A stretch of DNA of 40,704 nt from JBCBSS01 sp039819065 (GCA_039819065.1 JBCBSS010000063.1:1-40704); one strand, 5' to 3'; shown: positions 16,673 to 25,092, counted from the first letter of the stretch. Notes: generated from the sequence alone by a model not told the origin. A program made the numbers and translations.

Positions 16673-19069
16673 ATGTTTAAAAACCTCCGGTTCATACTTC
16701 TTGGTCTTGTCATCGCGATTAGCCATATAACGCAGGCGCAAAATGCTTTGGTAAAAGGTAAGATAACCGATGAGAAGGATGCAGGCATAGAAGCAGTGAG
16801 CATTTCTATAGAAGGCAAGAACCTGGGCACTGTATCTGATAAAGAAGGAAAATATAACCTGAGTGTACCTACTAACGAAGCGCTTAAGCTGGTGGTACGC
16901 CATATAGGCTACGAGACGACGACGCGTGACATACAGCTCAACCCAGGACAGGAGTTTATCTTAAACATAACCCTGAAACGTTCTACACAAATTCTAGAAG
17001 GGGTTGAAGTAGAAGGGCAAACCCTCGATGAAATAAGGCAGCAGGTCAGTGTGGTCACGATAGACCCAAAGTCGGCTGAAGCACTCCCAAGTCCTTTCGG
17101 TGATTTCAACAAGATCCTCAGTACATTGCCTGGGGTGGTAAGTAACAATGAGCTTTCATCAACCTATTCAGTACGTGGAGGAAGCTTCGAGGAGAACCTG
17201 GTTTATGTAAATGATATTCCCATCTATCGCCCTTTCTTGGTCACCGCCGGTAGGCAAGAAGGGTTAAGTTTTGTCAATCCCACCCTGGTAGAAAGCGTTG
17301 AGTTCTCCGCCGGAGGTTGGCAGCCCAAATATGGTGACAAGCTGTCTTCTACCCTTAACGTACAGTATAAAGAGCCGACCAGCTTCGCCGCTTCTGCCAA
17401 TCTTGGTTTGCTAGGAGGTGGAGCGCATGTAGAAGGAGCGTTGGCATCAGGTAAAGTCTCTTATGTTGTAGGTGTCCGCCACAAGCAAGCCCAGTATCTG
17501 CTGAACTCCCTGGAGACGGAAGGTCAATACTTTCCTAAGTTTACCGATGTACAGTCTTATGTCAATATCAAGCTGGGTGAGAATAAAACCAAAGGCTCTG
17601 AAACCTCTCTGGGCATATTGACGTCCTTTGCTAGAAACCGATACCTCGTAGTACCAGAGTCGAGAGAGACTGAATTCGGTACTTTCAACGCTTCTTTCCG
17701 CTTATTTGTAGCTTTCGATGGCCGCGAAATCCTGGAATATGACACTTACCAGAACGGTATCAAATTCAGCCATCGTTTTAACGATAAATTCAAAACCGAC
17801 TTTATTGCGTCCGGGGTTATTGCGAGGGAAAGAGAATTTACCGATGTGGAAGGCGGTTATCGACTTTGCGATGTCGACAATAATATAGGTTCTCAGACCT
17901 TCAACGAATGCGTTTTCACCAGGGGCATAGGTACCCTTTATGATTATGGTAGAAACACCCTGGAAGCAGAGATATATAACTTAGAATCCAGGAACCAAAT
18001 AGAACTAGACGAATACAATCACCTCGAATTTGGTTTTGGCTATTCCCGACAGAATATAGATGATGTGCTCAGCGAATTCGACTTTATCGATTCTGCTGAT
18101 TTTGTAACCAACATCCAAAGCCTTGATGCAGACAACTCATTCAACTCCAACCAATATACTGCTTACGTACAGAATACTACTTCCATCAATTACAACCAGA
18201 CCTTAACCTACGGTGTCCGCTTTAACTATTGGGACTTTAACGAGCAGTTTCTGGTCAGCCCTAGATTACAGTATGCCATACGACCGGCCTGGAGGAGGGA
18301 TGTCGTTTTCAAAGCAGCAGTAGGTTATTACCAGCAACCGCCATTCTATCGGGAGCTGCGAGACTTTTCGGGCAACGTTAATGACTCACTCAGGGCGCAG
18401 TCGTCCATACACTTTATCGCCGGTATAGATCACAATGTAAAACTGTGGGGTAGGGACTTCAAGTTTCTAGGTGAAGCCTACTATAAGTTACTGAGAGACG
18501 TGGTGCCCTATGATGTAGATAACGTCCGCTTGCGATATTATGCTAATAACGATGCCAAGGCATTCGCCACTGGGGTTGATCTGAGGTTTAGCGGAGAGTT
18601 TATACCCGGTACTGAGTCCTGGTTTAGTTTAGGTATTCTATCTACCCGAGAGGACGTAGAAGGAGATGATAATGGTTTTATCAGAAGACCATCCGATCAG
18701 AGAATTAACCTCGGTATTTTCTTTCAGGATCACTTACCGGGTAACCCATCGGTACGTGTAAGTGTTAATGTATTAGTGGGAACGGGACTACCATTTGGAC
18801 CTCCTGGTGACTTTGACAACAGAGCAGTGTTTAACGGTGATAGCTTTAGAAGGGTAGACATGGGCTTTTCAAAGGTATTTGATTTGAATAGGGGTAGGGA
18901 CGCTACGAAAACGAGAAGTTTGAGCATCAATGCAGAGGTACTTAATTTGCTCGGTGCAGCTAATGCCGTTTCATATATTTGGATCACTGATGTAAATAAT
19001 CAACAATTTGCTATCCCCAATTCATTATCGGCAAGGTTTTTGAATTTGAGATTAGCAGTTAGGATTTAA
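16673..19069 (+). CDS. TonB-dependent outer-membrane receptor with carboxypeptidase-like N-terminal domain
   Basis: This 798-residue protein begins with a signal peptide (MFKNLRFILLGLVIAISHIT). A CarboxypepD-like domain covers about residues 25-110 (ALVKGKITDEKDAGIEAVSI, GTVSDKEGKYNLSVP), followed by the plug (residues about 130-240: LSTLPGVVSNNELSSTYSVR, GGSFEENLVYVNDIPIYRPF) and a beta-barrel to the C-terminus (ARFLNLRLAVRI). No SusD-type gene follows, so it is not a classical polysaccharide utilisation pair. It sits between rpe and the LpoB-like gene, with short spacers of 16 and 37 bases. The substrate cannot be read from the sequence; such standalone receptors often have housekeeping or structural roles in Bacteroidota. 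Confidence 0.93.
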   Translation: MFKNLRFILLGLVIAISHITQAQNALVKGKITDEKDAGIEAVSISIEGKNLGTVSDKEGKYNLSVPTNEALKLVVRHIGYETTTRDIQLNPGQEFILNITLKRSTQILEGVEVEGQTLDEIRQQVSVVTIDPKSAEALPSPFGDFNKILSTLPGVVSNNELSSTYSVRGGSFEENLVYVNDIPIYRPFLVTAGRQEGLSFVNPTLVESVEFSAGGWQPKYGDKLSSTLNVQYKEPTSFAASANLGLLGGGAHVEGALASGKVSYVVGVRHKQAQYLLNSLETEGQYFPKFTDVQSYVNIKLGENKTKGSETSLGILTSFARNRYLVVPESRETEFGTFNASFRLFVAFDGREILEYDTYQNGIKFSHRFNDKFKTDFIASGVIAREREFTDVEGGYRLCDVDNNIGSQTFNECVFTRGIGTLYDYGRNTLEAEIYNLESRNQIELDEYNHLEFGFGYSRQNIDDVLSEFDFIDSADFVTNIQSLDADNSFNSNQYTAYVQNTTSINYNQTLTYGVRFNYWDFNEQFLVSPRLQYAIRPAWRRDVVFKAAVGYYQQPPFYRELRDFSGNVNDSLRAQSSIHFIAGIDHNVKLWGRDFKFLGEAYYKLLRDVVPYDVDNVRLRYYANNDAKAFATGVDLRFSGEFIPGTESWFSLGILSTREDVEGDDNGFIRRPSDQRINLGIFFQDHLPGNPSVRVSVNVLVGTGLPFGPPGDFDNRAVFNGDSFRRVDMGFSKVFDLNRGRDATKTRSLSINAEVLNLLGAANAVSYIWITDVNNQQFAIPNSLSARFLNLRLAVRI

Positions 19070-19106
19070 TACATTTAGTCAATAAACTCATCTAATATTG
19101 TCCAAT

Positions 19107-19694
19107 ATGAAAGTATTTGCGAAGAGTTCATTCATGTTCATATTGCTCGCACTAATAGGTCTGGCATGTAGTCGAAGTGTCACACGGGTTAGCCCTGACG
19201 AACAAATCGACTTGAGTGGAAGATGGAACGACACTGACTCTAAGTTAGTAGCCAATAAAATGGTGCAGGAGTTTCTAACCAGTTCCAGGTACCGTGAGTA
19301 TGCCGAGAAGAAAGGAAGCCGCCCGGCCATCGCCGTAGGGTTTATTCAGAACAAAACCAGCGAGCACATTGAAGCCGATAACTATCTCAGAAAGTTTGAA
19401 GTTGAAATATTCAACTCTGGATTAGCAGACTTGGTTGAGTCTGGCGAATTCAGAGAAAAGCTAAGACAAGAGCGAGCGGAACAGCAGGATTTTGCCTCAC
19501 CCGAAACTACCGCTGACTGGGGTAAGGAAATAGGAGCCGACCTGATGCTTTTCGGTACCATGACCTCTGAAGTAGATACTTACAAAAAGAAGAAGGTAGT
19601 TAACTATATCACTACACTACAACTTACCGATGTTGAAACAGCCAAACTGGTCTGGTTTGGGCAAGAAGAAATCAAGAAGTTTATAGAAAACTAG
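19107..19694 (+). CDS. LpoB-like lipoprotein (penicillin-binding protein activator family)
   Basis: I use the ATG at 19107; an in-frame TTG at 19098 is less likely. The 195-residue product has a lipobox LIGLAC with Cys21. The mature part carries the LpoB pattern: a start DLSGRWNDTDSKLVANKMVQ, then RPAIAVGFIQNKTSEHIEAD, and the later KEIGADLMLFGTMTSEVDTY and TTLQLTDVETAKLVWFGQEE. In gamma-proteobacteria LpoB reaches through the peptidoglycan to stimulate PBP1b; here the partner is unknown. The next gene encodes a COG3014-like lipoprotein, and the same pairing is known in proteobacteria, which supports a conserved two-protein envelope system. Confidence 0.88.
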   Translation: MKVFAKSSFMFILLALIGLACSRSVTRVSPDEQIDLSGRWNDTDSKLVANKMVQEFLTSSRYREYAEKKGSRPAIAVGFIQNKTSEHIEADNYLRKFEVEIFNSGLADLVESGEFREKLRQERAEQQDFASPETTADWGKEIGADLMLFGTMTSEVDTYKKKKVVNYITTLQLTDVETAKLVWFGQEEIKKFIEN

Positions 19695-19716
19695 GCTCGC
19701 TAACTACGTGAACTAC

Positions 19717-21129
19717 ATGTTGAAAAAACATCACATATTGTTCATGATGGTTTGCCTGATCGGCAGTTCCTGCGCTACTTATTATCAGCAGAATCGGGAA
19801 TTCTACAACCGGTTTCAGTCTGGAAAGCTAGATGCAGCCGAGCGTACTTTATTGGGCAACAAGCAAGCGGAAGAGAGTAAAGAAAGGTTTCTTTACTATT
19901 TGAATCTTGGTGTAGTTACATCCATGCAGGGGAAGTATGAAGAGAGTAACTTGTATTTCGAAAAGGCCTATCTGTTTGGGGAAGATTACCAGATCAATTA
20001 TGTCAATGAAGCTGCTTCTTACCTGACTAATCCCAACTTCGTATTATACAAAGGGGAAGATCATGAGCACTTGCTATTGCTTTATTATAAGGCCATGAAC
20101 TACCTGAAGATGGGGGATAAGGAATCTGCACTTATAGAATGTAGAAGGCTGAACATTCGGCTCAACCAGCTTAGTGATAAATACAGATCAGATGACAAGT
20201 TTCAACGTGATGGGTTCATACACATGCTCATGGGCATCATCTATGATGCTAACAAGGACTACAACAATGCCTTTATCGCTTATAGAAATGCCTTAAATAT
20301 CTATAATACGGATTACAAACGGTTATTTGGCATTGGACCGCCTGAGCAATTAAAAAAGGACTTGCTGCGAAGCGCTTTCCTGACTGGATTCAAAGATGAA
20401 TTTGAGCAGTACAAGCAAGAGTTTGGTATGCTTGATTATGAATATAAGCGCAATGAAGGAGGGGAATTGATATTCTTATGGAATAACGGACTTGGGCCGG
20501 TAAAGGCAGAATGGAGCTTGAACTTCGCCGTATTGCCTGGACAAGGTGGTTGGGTCAATTTTACCAATAACAACTACAGCTATGATTTCCCTTTTCGATT
20601 GGATGATGAGGATGATGAAACTGATTTGCGTGAGTTGGAATTCTTCCGTGTGGCCTTTCCCAAATACGTAGAGCGACCAAAGCTTTATTCAGAAGCGAAC
20701 TTGATTACCAATGGCGAAAGGTACCAATTGCAGTTGGCAGAAGATGTAAATGCCATAGCGTTCAAATCACTGGAGCAAAGAATGGTGTCAGAGTTCGGTA
20801 GGAGCTTACTGAGAGCCGCCTTGAAAAAAGCGGCTGAGAAGAAATTCCGTAAAGAGAATGAGGGACTAGGTGCTTTGGTAGGAATAGTGAATGCGGCCAC
20901 AGAGAAGGCGGATACGCGCAATTGGCAAACCGTACCTCACAGTATTTATTATGCGAGGGTTCCTTTAAAAGAAGGAGAAAACAAGGTAGAATTCTCATTG
21001 CGTTCTTTCAATAACCCCGCTTTTGATAGTGCTTACGAATTCATCTATAATGTGGAGAAAGGGGAGACGTTATTCCATACTTTTTCTTCGTTGGAATCAC
21101 AAAGGGTGAATTTAGGTCACTATTATTGA
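19717..21129 (+). CDS. COG3014-like TPR lipoprotein
   Basis: I use the ATG at 19717 (GTG at 19708 is an alternative), giving 470 residues. The signal peptide ends in the lipobox LIGSSC (Cys19). Residues about 20-200 hold TPR-like helices (RFLYYLNLGVVTSMQGKYEE, LLLYYKAMNYLKMGDKESAL, MLMGIIYDANKDYNNAFIAY), and the C-terminal half is strand-rich (VKAEWSLNFAVLPGQGGWVN, TRNWQTVPHSIYYARVPLKE). This matches the uncharacterised COG3014 lipoproteins that lie next to LpoB-like genes in several phyla. It starts 22 bases after the LpoB-like stop. A role in envelope assembly together with that protein is inferred from conserved pairing. Confidence 0.85.
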   Translation: MLKKHHILFMMVCLIGSSCATYYQQNREFYNRFQSGKLDAAERTLLGNKQAEESKERFLYYLNLGVVTSMQGKYEESNLYFEKAYLFGEDYQINYVNEAASYLTNPNFVLYKGEDHEHLLLLYYKAMNYLKMGDKESALIECRRLNIRLNQLSDKYRSDDKFQRDGFIHMLMGIIYDANKDYNNAFIAYRNALNIYNTDYKRLFGIGPPEQLKKDLLRSAFLTGFKDEFEQYKQEFGMLDYEYKRNEGGELIFLWNNGLGPVKAEWSLNFAVLPGQGGWVNFTNNNYSYDFPFRLDDEDDETDLRELEFFRVAFPKYVERPKLYSEANLITNGERYQLQLAEDVNAIAFKSLEQRMVSEFGRSLLRAALKKAAEKKFRKENEGLGALVGIVNAATEKADTRNWQTVPHSIYYARVPLKEGENKVEFSLRSFNNPAFDSAYEFIYNVEKGETLFHTFSSLESQRVNLGHYY

Positions 21130-21371
21130 TGCCCCTAAGACAAACTTTAGATGCGAGAAGAGTGTTCGGAACCATGAAAGGTGGATGAGATGTTAATGAT
21201 TTGGTTAGTAGATAAGGTTTTGAATTCTTTAGACTAACTAATTAAACCTACCTCCATTTGGGGGATATGGGTGAATAACTTGAACTAAAATTTGGCAGGT
21301 CTACAAAAAAAAGCTTTTTTTGAGGTTGTCAATTTAACTTAAACCAAATTTTATATTAAATAAGCATTGTT

Positions 21372-21896
21372 ATGAACGTAGGTAAAGGTACGATCAGACT
21401 GGCTATGGTAACGCTACTAAGCTTTGGTCTGTTTTCTGTTTCGTTGGCGCAGGACGCCGTTACTGATGAGGAGTTGACTAGTTACGCAGCTATGGAAGAT
21501 GCCGTAAAACAATTCAAAATCTCCAAAACAGCTGAGTTGAAAGATTGGAAGACTGAATTCACAAAAGAAAAGTTGGGATCTGTAAAAAGGTACAACGATC
21601 TGAAGAAAACGAAAGGTGATGAAGCCAAATTACAGGAATTAGAAGCAACTGAAGAAGAAATTGCTTACTTGGCTGAAATCAAAGCAAAAGAAGATGAGTT
21701 GAAAGAAGGTATCAGAGCCTTGAAAATCGACTTGATCAAAGGAGAAAATGGTATCGGTGCTGGAGTATACAACAAGGTAAAGAAAGCATTGAAGGCGGAT
21801 GCTGACTTAAAAGCGAAGCTTGAAGCCAAAATGCAGGAAATCGAGGCCAACAGAGAGGCTACCGAAACGGAGGAAGACACTGCGGGTACTAACTAA
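21372..21896 (+). CDS. Small secreted helical protein
   Basis: A 174-residue protein with a signal peptide (MNVGKGTIRLAMVTLLSFGL ... SLAQ, cleavage near residue 26). The mature part is almost wholly charged helix, rich in Lys, Glu and Ala (KLQELEATEEEIAYLAEIKA, KADADLKAKLEAKMQEIEAN), likely a coiled coil in the periplasm, with a single GENGIGAGVYNKV turn. No lipobox. A terminator follows at 21935. The 242-base upstream region has a long A8-GC-T7 palindrome at about 21306-21321 and AT-rich promoter-like sequence. Family not recognised. Confidence 0.75.
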   Translation: MNVGKGTIRLAMVTLLSFGLFSVSLAQDAVTDEELTSYAAMEDAVKQFKISKTAELKDWKTEFTKEKLGSVKRYNDLKKTKGDEAKLQELEATEEEIAYLAEIKAKEDELKEGIRALKIDLIKGENGIGAGVYNKVKKALKADADLKAKLEAKMQEIEANREATETEEDTAGTN

Positions 21897-21934
21897 TCCG
21901 ACCGACAGAAGAAATTACACATACTTTTGATTCA

Positions 21935-21965
21935 AAAAGCTTGCATATTATGCAGGCTTTTTTTG
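21935..21965 (+). terminator. Rho-independent terminator
   Basis: AAAAGC-T-TGCAT (21935-21946) pairs with ATGCA-G-GCTTTT (21950-21961) across an ATT loop with one T-G wobble, then more T. It lies 38 bases after the stop at 21896 and ends just before the next gene, whose true start is at 21990. Confidence 0.82.
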
Positions 21966-21989
21966 TTTTGCCCTTCTAAACTTAACGAT

Positions 21990-22445
21990 ATGAGAACCTT
22001 ACTAGCGAGCTTATTAGTGGCATTCATGTTTGTATCATGTGCCCAACCTAAAGAAGAACAAAAGCAGACAGAAGAGGAACAAACAGCTTCCTCAGGGGAT
22101 ACTGCTAACGAAGAGCCCAAATCCAACAAATGGAAAGAAATGGATGACTTTCATCTGGTGATGGCTGAGACTTTTCACCCCATGGAAGAAGGGAACCTTG
22201 AGCCTATTTATACCCGTGCAGAAGAGCTAATGACATCTGCCAAGGTATGGAGTGAATCAACTATTCCTGAACACCTCAGTGCTACAGATGTAAAGGAAAA
22301 GTTAGAGGCACTGACCGAGAGGGCCGGGGAGTTATTGGAACTCACTTCTGCTGAAAGCAAGGACGATGACCAAGTCACTACCATGCTTACACAGCTGCAT
22401 GATGACTTTCATGCCATTACTGATTTGTATTATAAGTCCAAATAA
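21990..22445 (+). CDS. Small lipoprotein with a His-containing helical domain
   Basis: I start at the ATG at 21990, because the longer frame from 21927 would translate the terminator. The 151-residue product has a lipobox FVSC (Cys17), a Glu/Gln-rich linker (PKEEQKQTEEEQTASSGDT), and a helical domain with conserved-looking His residues (DDFHLVMAETFHPMEEGNLE, QLHDDFHAITDLYYKSK). The layout resembles small four-helix periplasmic proteins of the cytochrome c-prime shape, but there is no CxxCH, so no covalent haem. It may bind metal through the His residues, which is inference. Family not named. Confidence 0.78.
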   Translation: MRTLLASLLVAFMFVSCAQPKEEQKQTEEEQTASSGDTANEEPKSNKWKEMDDFHLVMAETFHPMEEGNLEPIYTRAEELMTSAKVWSESTIPEHLSATDVKEKLEALTERAGELLELTSAESKDDDQVTTMLTQLHDDFHAITDLYYKSK

Positions 22446-22527
22446 GCGCTTACCGTATTACAACAAATAAGGCAAAAGCGTCAAACATAAGGTGAGTGTA
22501 AGCTGTTTTTAAGCGTAAAAATCGATT

Positions 22528-23430
22528 TTGTTAAAGATAGCCTGGAACGAACTTTACGCTCACCCTCTGCCAGAAAAGCATCGTTTTCCGATGATCAAAT
22601 ATGAGTTGTTACCTCAACAACTCTTATATGAAGGCACTATAGCCGAAGAACATTTATTCTCTCCTGAGCCTGTAGGTGAAACGGCCATTTTGAAAGCCCA
22701 CAAACCCCATTACTGGCAAAAGCTCAAGCAATTGGATCTGACTAGATCAGAAGAACGTCGTACAGGATTTCCTTTATCCAAGAGACTGGTAGAACGAGAG
22801 ATCACCATCATGGGAGGTACGGTTAAGGCGACAGCATATGCGCTTGAATATGGAGTGGCTATGAACATAGCCGGCGGTACTCACCATGCTTTTACGGATA
22901 GGGGGGAAGGCTTTTGTTTGCTGAATGATATCGCTGTGGCGGCCTACGATTTACTGGACAGTGAACGAGCCAAGCAGATATTGGTGGTTGACTTAGATGT
23001 ACATCAAGGTAATGGCACGGCTGAGATATTTCAAAATGATGCTCGTGTTTTTACCTTCAGCATGCATGGCGAAAAGAATTACCCGCATCATAAAGAAACC
23101 TCTGATCTTGATATCGGCTTGCCAGATGGCACTGATGACCATTTCTACCTCAAAACGCTTGAAGCGAATCTCAATAACCTCCTTGATGTAGTTCAACCTG
23201 ATTTCATTTTCTTCCAATCCGGCGTAGATGTGCTTTCTACCGATAAGCTCGGTCGGCTTGGCCTGAGTATCAAAGGGTGCAAGGAAAGGGATAGAATGGT
23301 ACTGTCAGCTTGCCAAACTAATAACATACCAGTCGTGGCCAGTATGGGCGGAGGTTATTCTGAAGATATCCGATTGATTGTAGACGCGCACGCCAATACG
23401 TATAGGCTAGCCCAGGAAATATTCTTTTAG
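22528..23430 (+). CDS. Histone deacetylase superfamily hydrolase (AcuC/acetylpolyamine-hydrolase type)
   Basis: A 300-residue cytoplasmic zinc hydrolase. It appears to start at TTG 22528: the next in-frame ATG would remove the conserved opening IAWNELYAHPLPEKHRFPM, and a stop lies just upstream. Active-site residues are complete: the His pair H119-H120 (GGTHHAF), zinc ligands D157 and H159 (VVDLDVHQGNGT) and D234 (SGVDVLSTDKLG), and the transition-state Tyr277 (MGGGYSED). Family members remove acetyl groups from lysines, acetylpolyamines or related amides; the true substrate here is open. No acetoin or acetyl-CoA synthetase genes are adjacent. Confidence 0.93.
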   Translation: MLKIAWNELYAHPLPEKHRFPMIKYELLPQQLLYEGTIAEEHLFSPEPVGETAILKAHKPHYWQKLKQLDLTRSEERRTGFPLSKRLVEREITIMGGTVKATAYALEYGVAMNIAGGTHHAFTDRGEGFCLLNDIAVAAYDLLDSERAKQILVVDLDVHQGNGTAEIFQNDARVFTFSMHGEKNYPHHKETSDLDIGLPDGTDDHFYLKTLEANLNNLLDVVQPDFIFFQSGVDVLSTDKLGRLGLSIKGCKERDRMVLSACQTNNIPVVASMGGGYSEDIRLIVDAHANTYRLAQEIFF

Positions 23431-23461
23431 ACTGAGTTCAGTAGATTAACCTTCACCTTAT

Positions 23462-23489
23462 CGCCTTCTTCGGAGTTGTCTCTAAGCAC
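23462..23489. repeat. Degenerate partial copy of the first hairpin of the repeat unit
   Basis: These 28 bases match the start of the unit that follows (first hairpin) at 22 of 28 positions and keep the core GGAGTTGTCT, but the outer stem no longer pairs. It directly abuts the first full copy. Confidence 0.6.
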
Positions 23490-23650
23490 TTTTAGCCCTC
23501 TTTGGAGTTGTCTCCAAAGAGTATTCAATTTATCCAATGCTCATGGATGCTTTTTGAATGACCGACAAGCATTTTGGTGATAACACCAAAAAGGGCAGCG
23601 GTGAAAGGGTGGCTAGAAACCTTTCGGTGATAACGCCGAAAGGGACTGAA
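23489..23650. repeat. Three-hairpin repeat unit, copy 1
   Basis: A unit of about 162 bases with three hairpins. The first pairs CTCTTTGGAG (23498-23507) with CTCCAAAGAG (23512-23521) across TTGT. The second pairs TTTTGGTG (23572-23579) with CACCAAAA (23584-23591) across ATAA. The third pairs CCTTTCGGTG (23620-23629) with CGCCGAAAGG (23634-23643) across ATAA. Every loop is four bases and, read on one strand, is TTGT or TTAT between GGNG and CNCC. The different outer stems are each self-complementary. Copy 2 lies 318 bases further on. There is no coding potential and no associated transposase. Confidence 0.85.
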
Positions 23651-23670
23651 AAGGAGACAGCAGCCGCTTC

Positions 23671-23711
23671 TGTCATTGCGCGGAACGAGGAACGAGTGAC
23701 AAAGCAATCTT
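23671..23711. repeat. REP-like repeat of the GTCATTGCG...AAGCAATCT type
   Basis: The stretch TGTCATTGCGCGGAACGAGG and following AACGAGTGAC, AAAGCAATCT matches the widespread intergenic repeat seen in many bacterial genomes including Bacteroidota (GTCATTGCGAGGA...GCGACGAAGCAATC). GTCATTGC/T... and ...AAGCAAT form its dyad ends. It lies between the two copies of the three-hairpin unit. Confidence 0.7.
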
Positions 23712-23806
23712 ATAGCAGATGCCAGATACTTAAATTGTGAACCGTTTATTGCCTGAATACTTTAGGTGTTGAGACCGTGCTTCCGAAAACTTGATCACTG
23801 TTTTAC

Positions 23807-23969
23807 CTTTTCGCCCTCTTTGGAGTTATCTCCAAAGAGTTATCAATTTATCTAATGCCTATGGATGCTTTTTGAGGTGTCAACAGACTTTTTGGTGATA
23901 ACACCAAAAAGGGCAGCGGTGAAAGGATAGCTAGAAACCTTTCGGTGACAACACCGAAAGGGGCTGGAA
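23807..23969. repeat. Three-hairpin repeat unit, copy 2
   Basis: The second copy, same order and spacing as copy 1. Hairpins: CTCTTTGGAG/CTCCAAAGAG (23816-23839, loop TTAT); CTTTTTGGTG/CACCAAAAAG (23888-23911, loop ATAA, stem ten pairs); CCTTTCGGTG/CACCGAAAGG (23938-23961, loop ACAA). Compared with copy 1, loops change (TTGT to TTAT, ATAA to ACAA), a stem wobble pair becomes Watson-Crick, while all stems stay paired. The linkers share AATTTATC.AATGC..ATGGATGCTTTTTGA and GGGCAGCGGTGAAAGG. Confidence 0.85.
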
Positions 23970-24001
23970 GAATCGGCAGGTTAGTACGCTATTGATCGAG
24001 G

Positions 24002-24166
24002 TTAATCGGGTGTCATGTTCACTTTGTAGATATCTCTGGCAATCAGAAATAAAACGAAGAGAAAAGACATTAGTGAAAAGTAGAATATGAAAGCCTTGTG
24101 CTTGAAAGATATTTCCTCATCGTCTGAAAACAACCAGGAATAGAATCTTTCTATGTAGCGTTTCAC
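24002..24166 (-). CDS. Small single-pass membrane protein coupled to the UspA gene
   Basis: A 54-residue reading frame starts at a GTG whose sequence GTGA overlaps the TGA stop of the UspA gene by three bases; a stop lies just upstream in its frame, so GTG is the only plausible start. The product has a charged amphipathic front (MKRYIERFYSWLFSDDEEIS), one membrane helix at about residues 25-43 (AFIFYFSLMSFLFVLFLIA) and a short hydrophilic end (RDIYKVNMTPD). The helix and charge pattern make it a credible protein rather than noise. It may be a membrane-bound partner or accessory peptide of the stress protein, which is inferred only from the overlap. Confidence 0.7.
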   Translation of the reverse strand: MKRYIERFYSWLFSDDEEISFKHKAFIFYFSLMSFLFVLFLIARDIYKVNMTPD

Positions 24167-25092
24167 TTGGCGATTGACTTTATGTAGTCAATAAAGCCTG
24201 CGTTCTGACCTTTCTTCCTCACCACAAGTAGCGGATACTCGTGGTTGATATTCACAATTTTCTCGGCCCAACTACCCAAGAATATGGCGGTAGTGGCTGT
24301 AAGCCCCTTAGCACCGATTACGATAATGTCAGCTTTTTCATCCTTGGCCGCATCATAGATATCTGTTGTGATATCTTCATTGGTATCCAAAGAGTATCGA
24401 GGCACTACATTGATATTTCGAGTATCTATGTTTTTAATGAAGCGCTTAAAGTCTCTTTCAGAGTTCTTTTTCATGATAGCAGCGAACTCTTTGTAGGACT
24501 TTCCGCTGTAGTGATATCCTGTAGGCACGTTATATACATTCTGGCAGATAATCTGCATATCAGGACTGTATTTCACTGCCATATCAATAGCTTGTTCCAG
24601 CGCTATTTTAGAATGAAACGAATAGTCTACTGGAATGAGTACCTTACCTGCCTTTGGCTTGGTACCCTCAGGTACGATAAGGAGGTTGCAACTTGATCTT
24701 CTGGCCAACCTTTGTGCTAAGACTCCACTGCCTGGTGAACTGATCTTTTTACCGATAACGATCAAGTCTATATTTTCCTTATTGGCGATGTTGAGAACAG
24801 CTTTAGTGGATTGGCCGGATTCTATAATGAAGCTGGTTTCTACTTCGCGTTTTGGATTGAAATCCTTTTCAACCGCCTTTTTGATCTGTTGTTCACGATC
24901 TTTGATGGCATTGTCCACCATATCAGGAAACTCCTTCACTACCTCTTCCGGTATGTTGAGGTTCTTGACGATGTTGACGAATATGATCTGTTCTGCGGAA
25001 GAAGAATCTACCACAAATTGAGCGAATTCAATGACTGTTGTATCAGTGGTTGAAGCATCAACGCCAACTAATACTTTCTTAATGGGCTCCAT
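24163..25092 (-). CDS. Tandem universal stress protein (two UspA domains)
   Basis: A 309-residue cytoplasmic protein with two Usp domains: residues 1-145 (start KKVLVGVDASTTDTTVIEFA) and 150-300 (start GKVLIPVDYSFHSKIALEQA). Both contain the nucleotide-binding region: VIGKKISSPGSGVLAQRLAR with SSCNLLIVPEG in the first, VIGAKGLTATTAIFLGSWAE with YPLLVVRKK in the second. The pattern G-2x-G-9x-G(S/T) is only approximate, so ATP binding is uncertain. The gene is followed by the coupled membrane peptide at 24002-24166. Such tandem Usp proteins are common in Bacteroidota and usually linked to starvation or oxygen stress. Confidence 0.92.
   Translation of the reverse strand: MEPIKKVLVGVDASTTDTTVIEFAQFVVDSSSAEQIIFVNIVKNLNIPEEVVKEFPDMVDNAIKDREQQIKKAVEKDFNPKREVETSFIIESGQSTKAVLNIANKENIDLIVIGKKISSPGSGVLAQRLARRSSCNLLIVPEGTKPKAGKVLIPVDYSFHSKIALEQAIDMAVKYSPDMQIICQNVYNVPTGYHYSGKSYKEFAAIMKKNSERDFKRFIKNIDTRNINVVPRYSLDTNEDITTDIYDAAKDEKADIIVIGAKGLTATTAIFLGSWAEKIVNINHEYPLLVVRKKGQNAGFIDYIKSIAK

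Noticed and set aside
21306..21321. A8-GC-T7 palindrome as terminator of the COG3014-like gene
   Set aside because: It has no GC-rich stem or free loop and lies about 180 bases after the stop; an AT palindrome alone is weak evidence.
22528..22593. Later ATG (22591) as start of the deacetylase-like gene
   Set aside because: It would cut off the conserved N-terminal residues up to HRFPM; the TTG at 22528 keeps them.
23558..23740. 60-residue plus-strand frame in the hairpin repeat region
   Set aside because: It runs through hairpins and a REP-like repeat, and the second repeat copy does not preserve it.
23462..23969. CRISPR array or integron attC array as an explanation for the repeats
   Set aside because: Only two full copies with long, related linkers rather than short unique spacers; no cas or integrase gene and no attC core sites.
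24241..24696. 151-residue plus-strand frame opposite the UspA gene
   Set aside because: Antisense to a clear UspA domain; composition is typical of a shadow frame.
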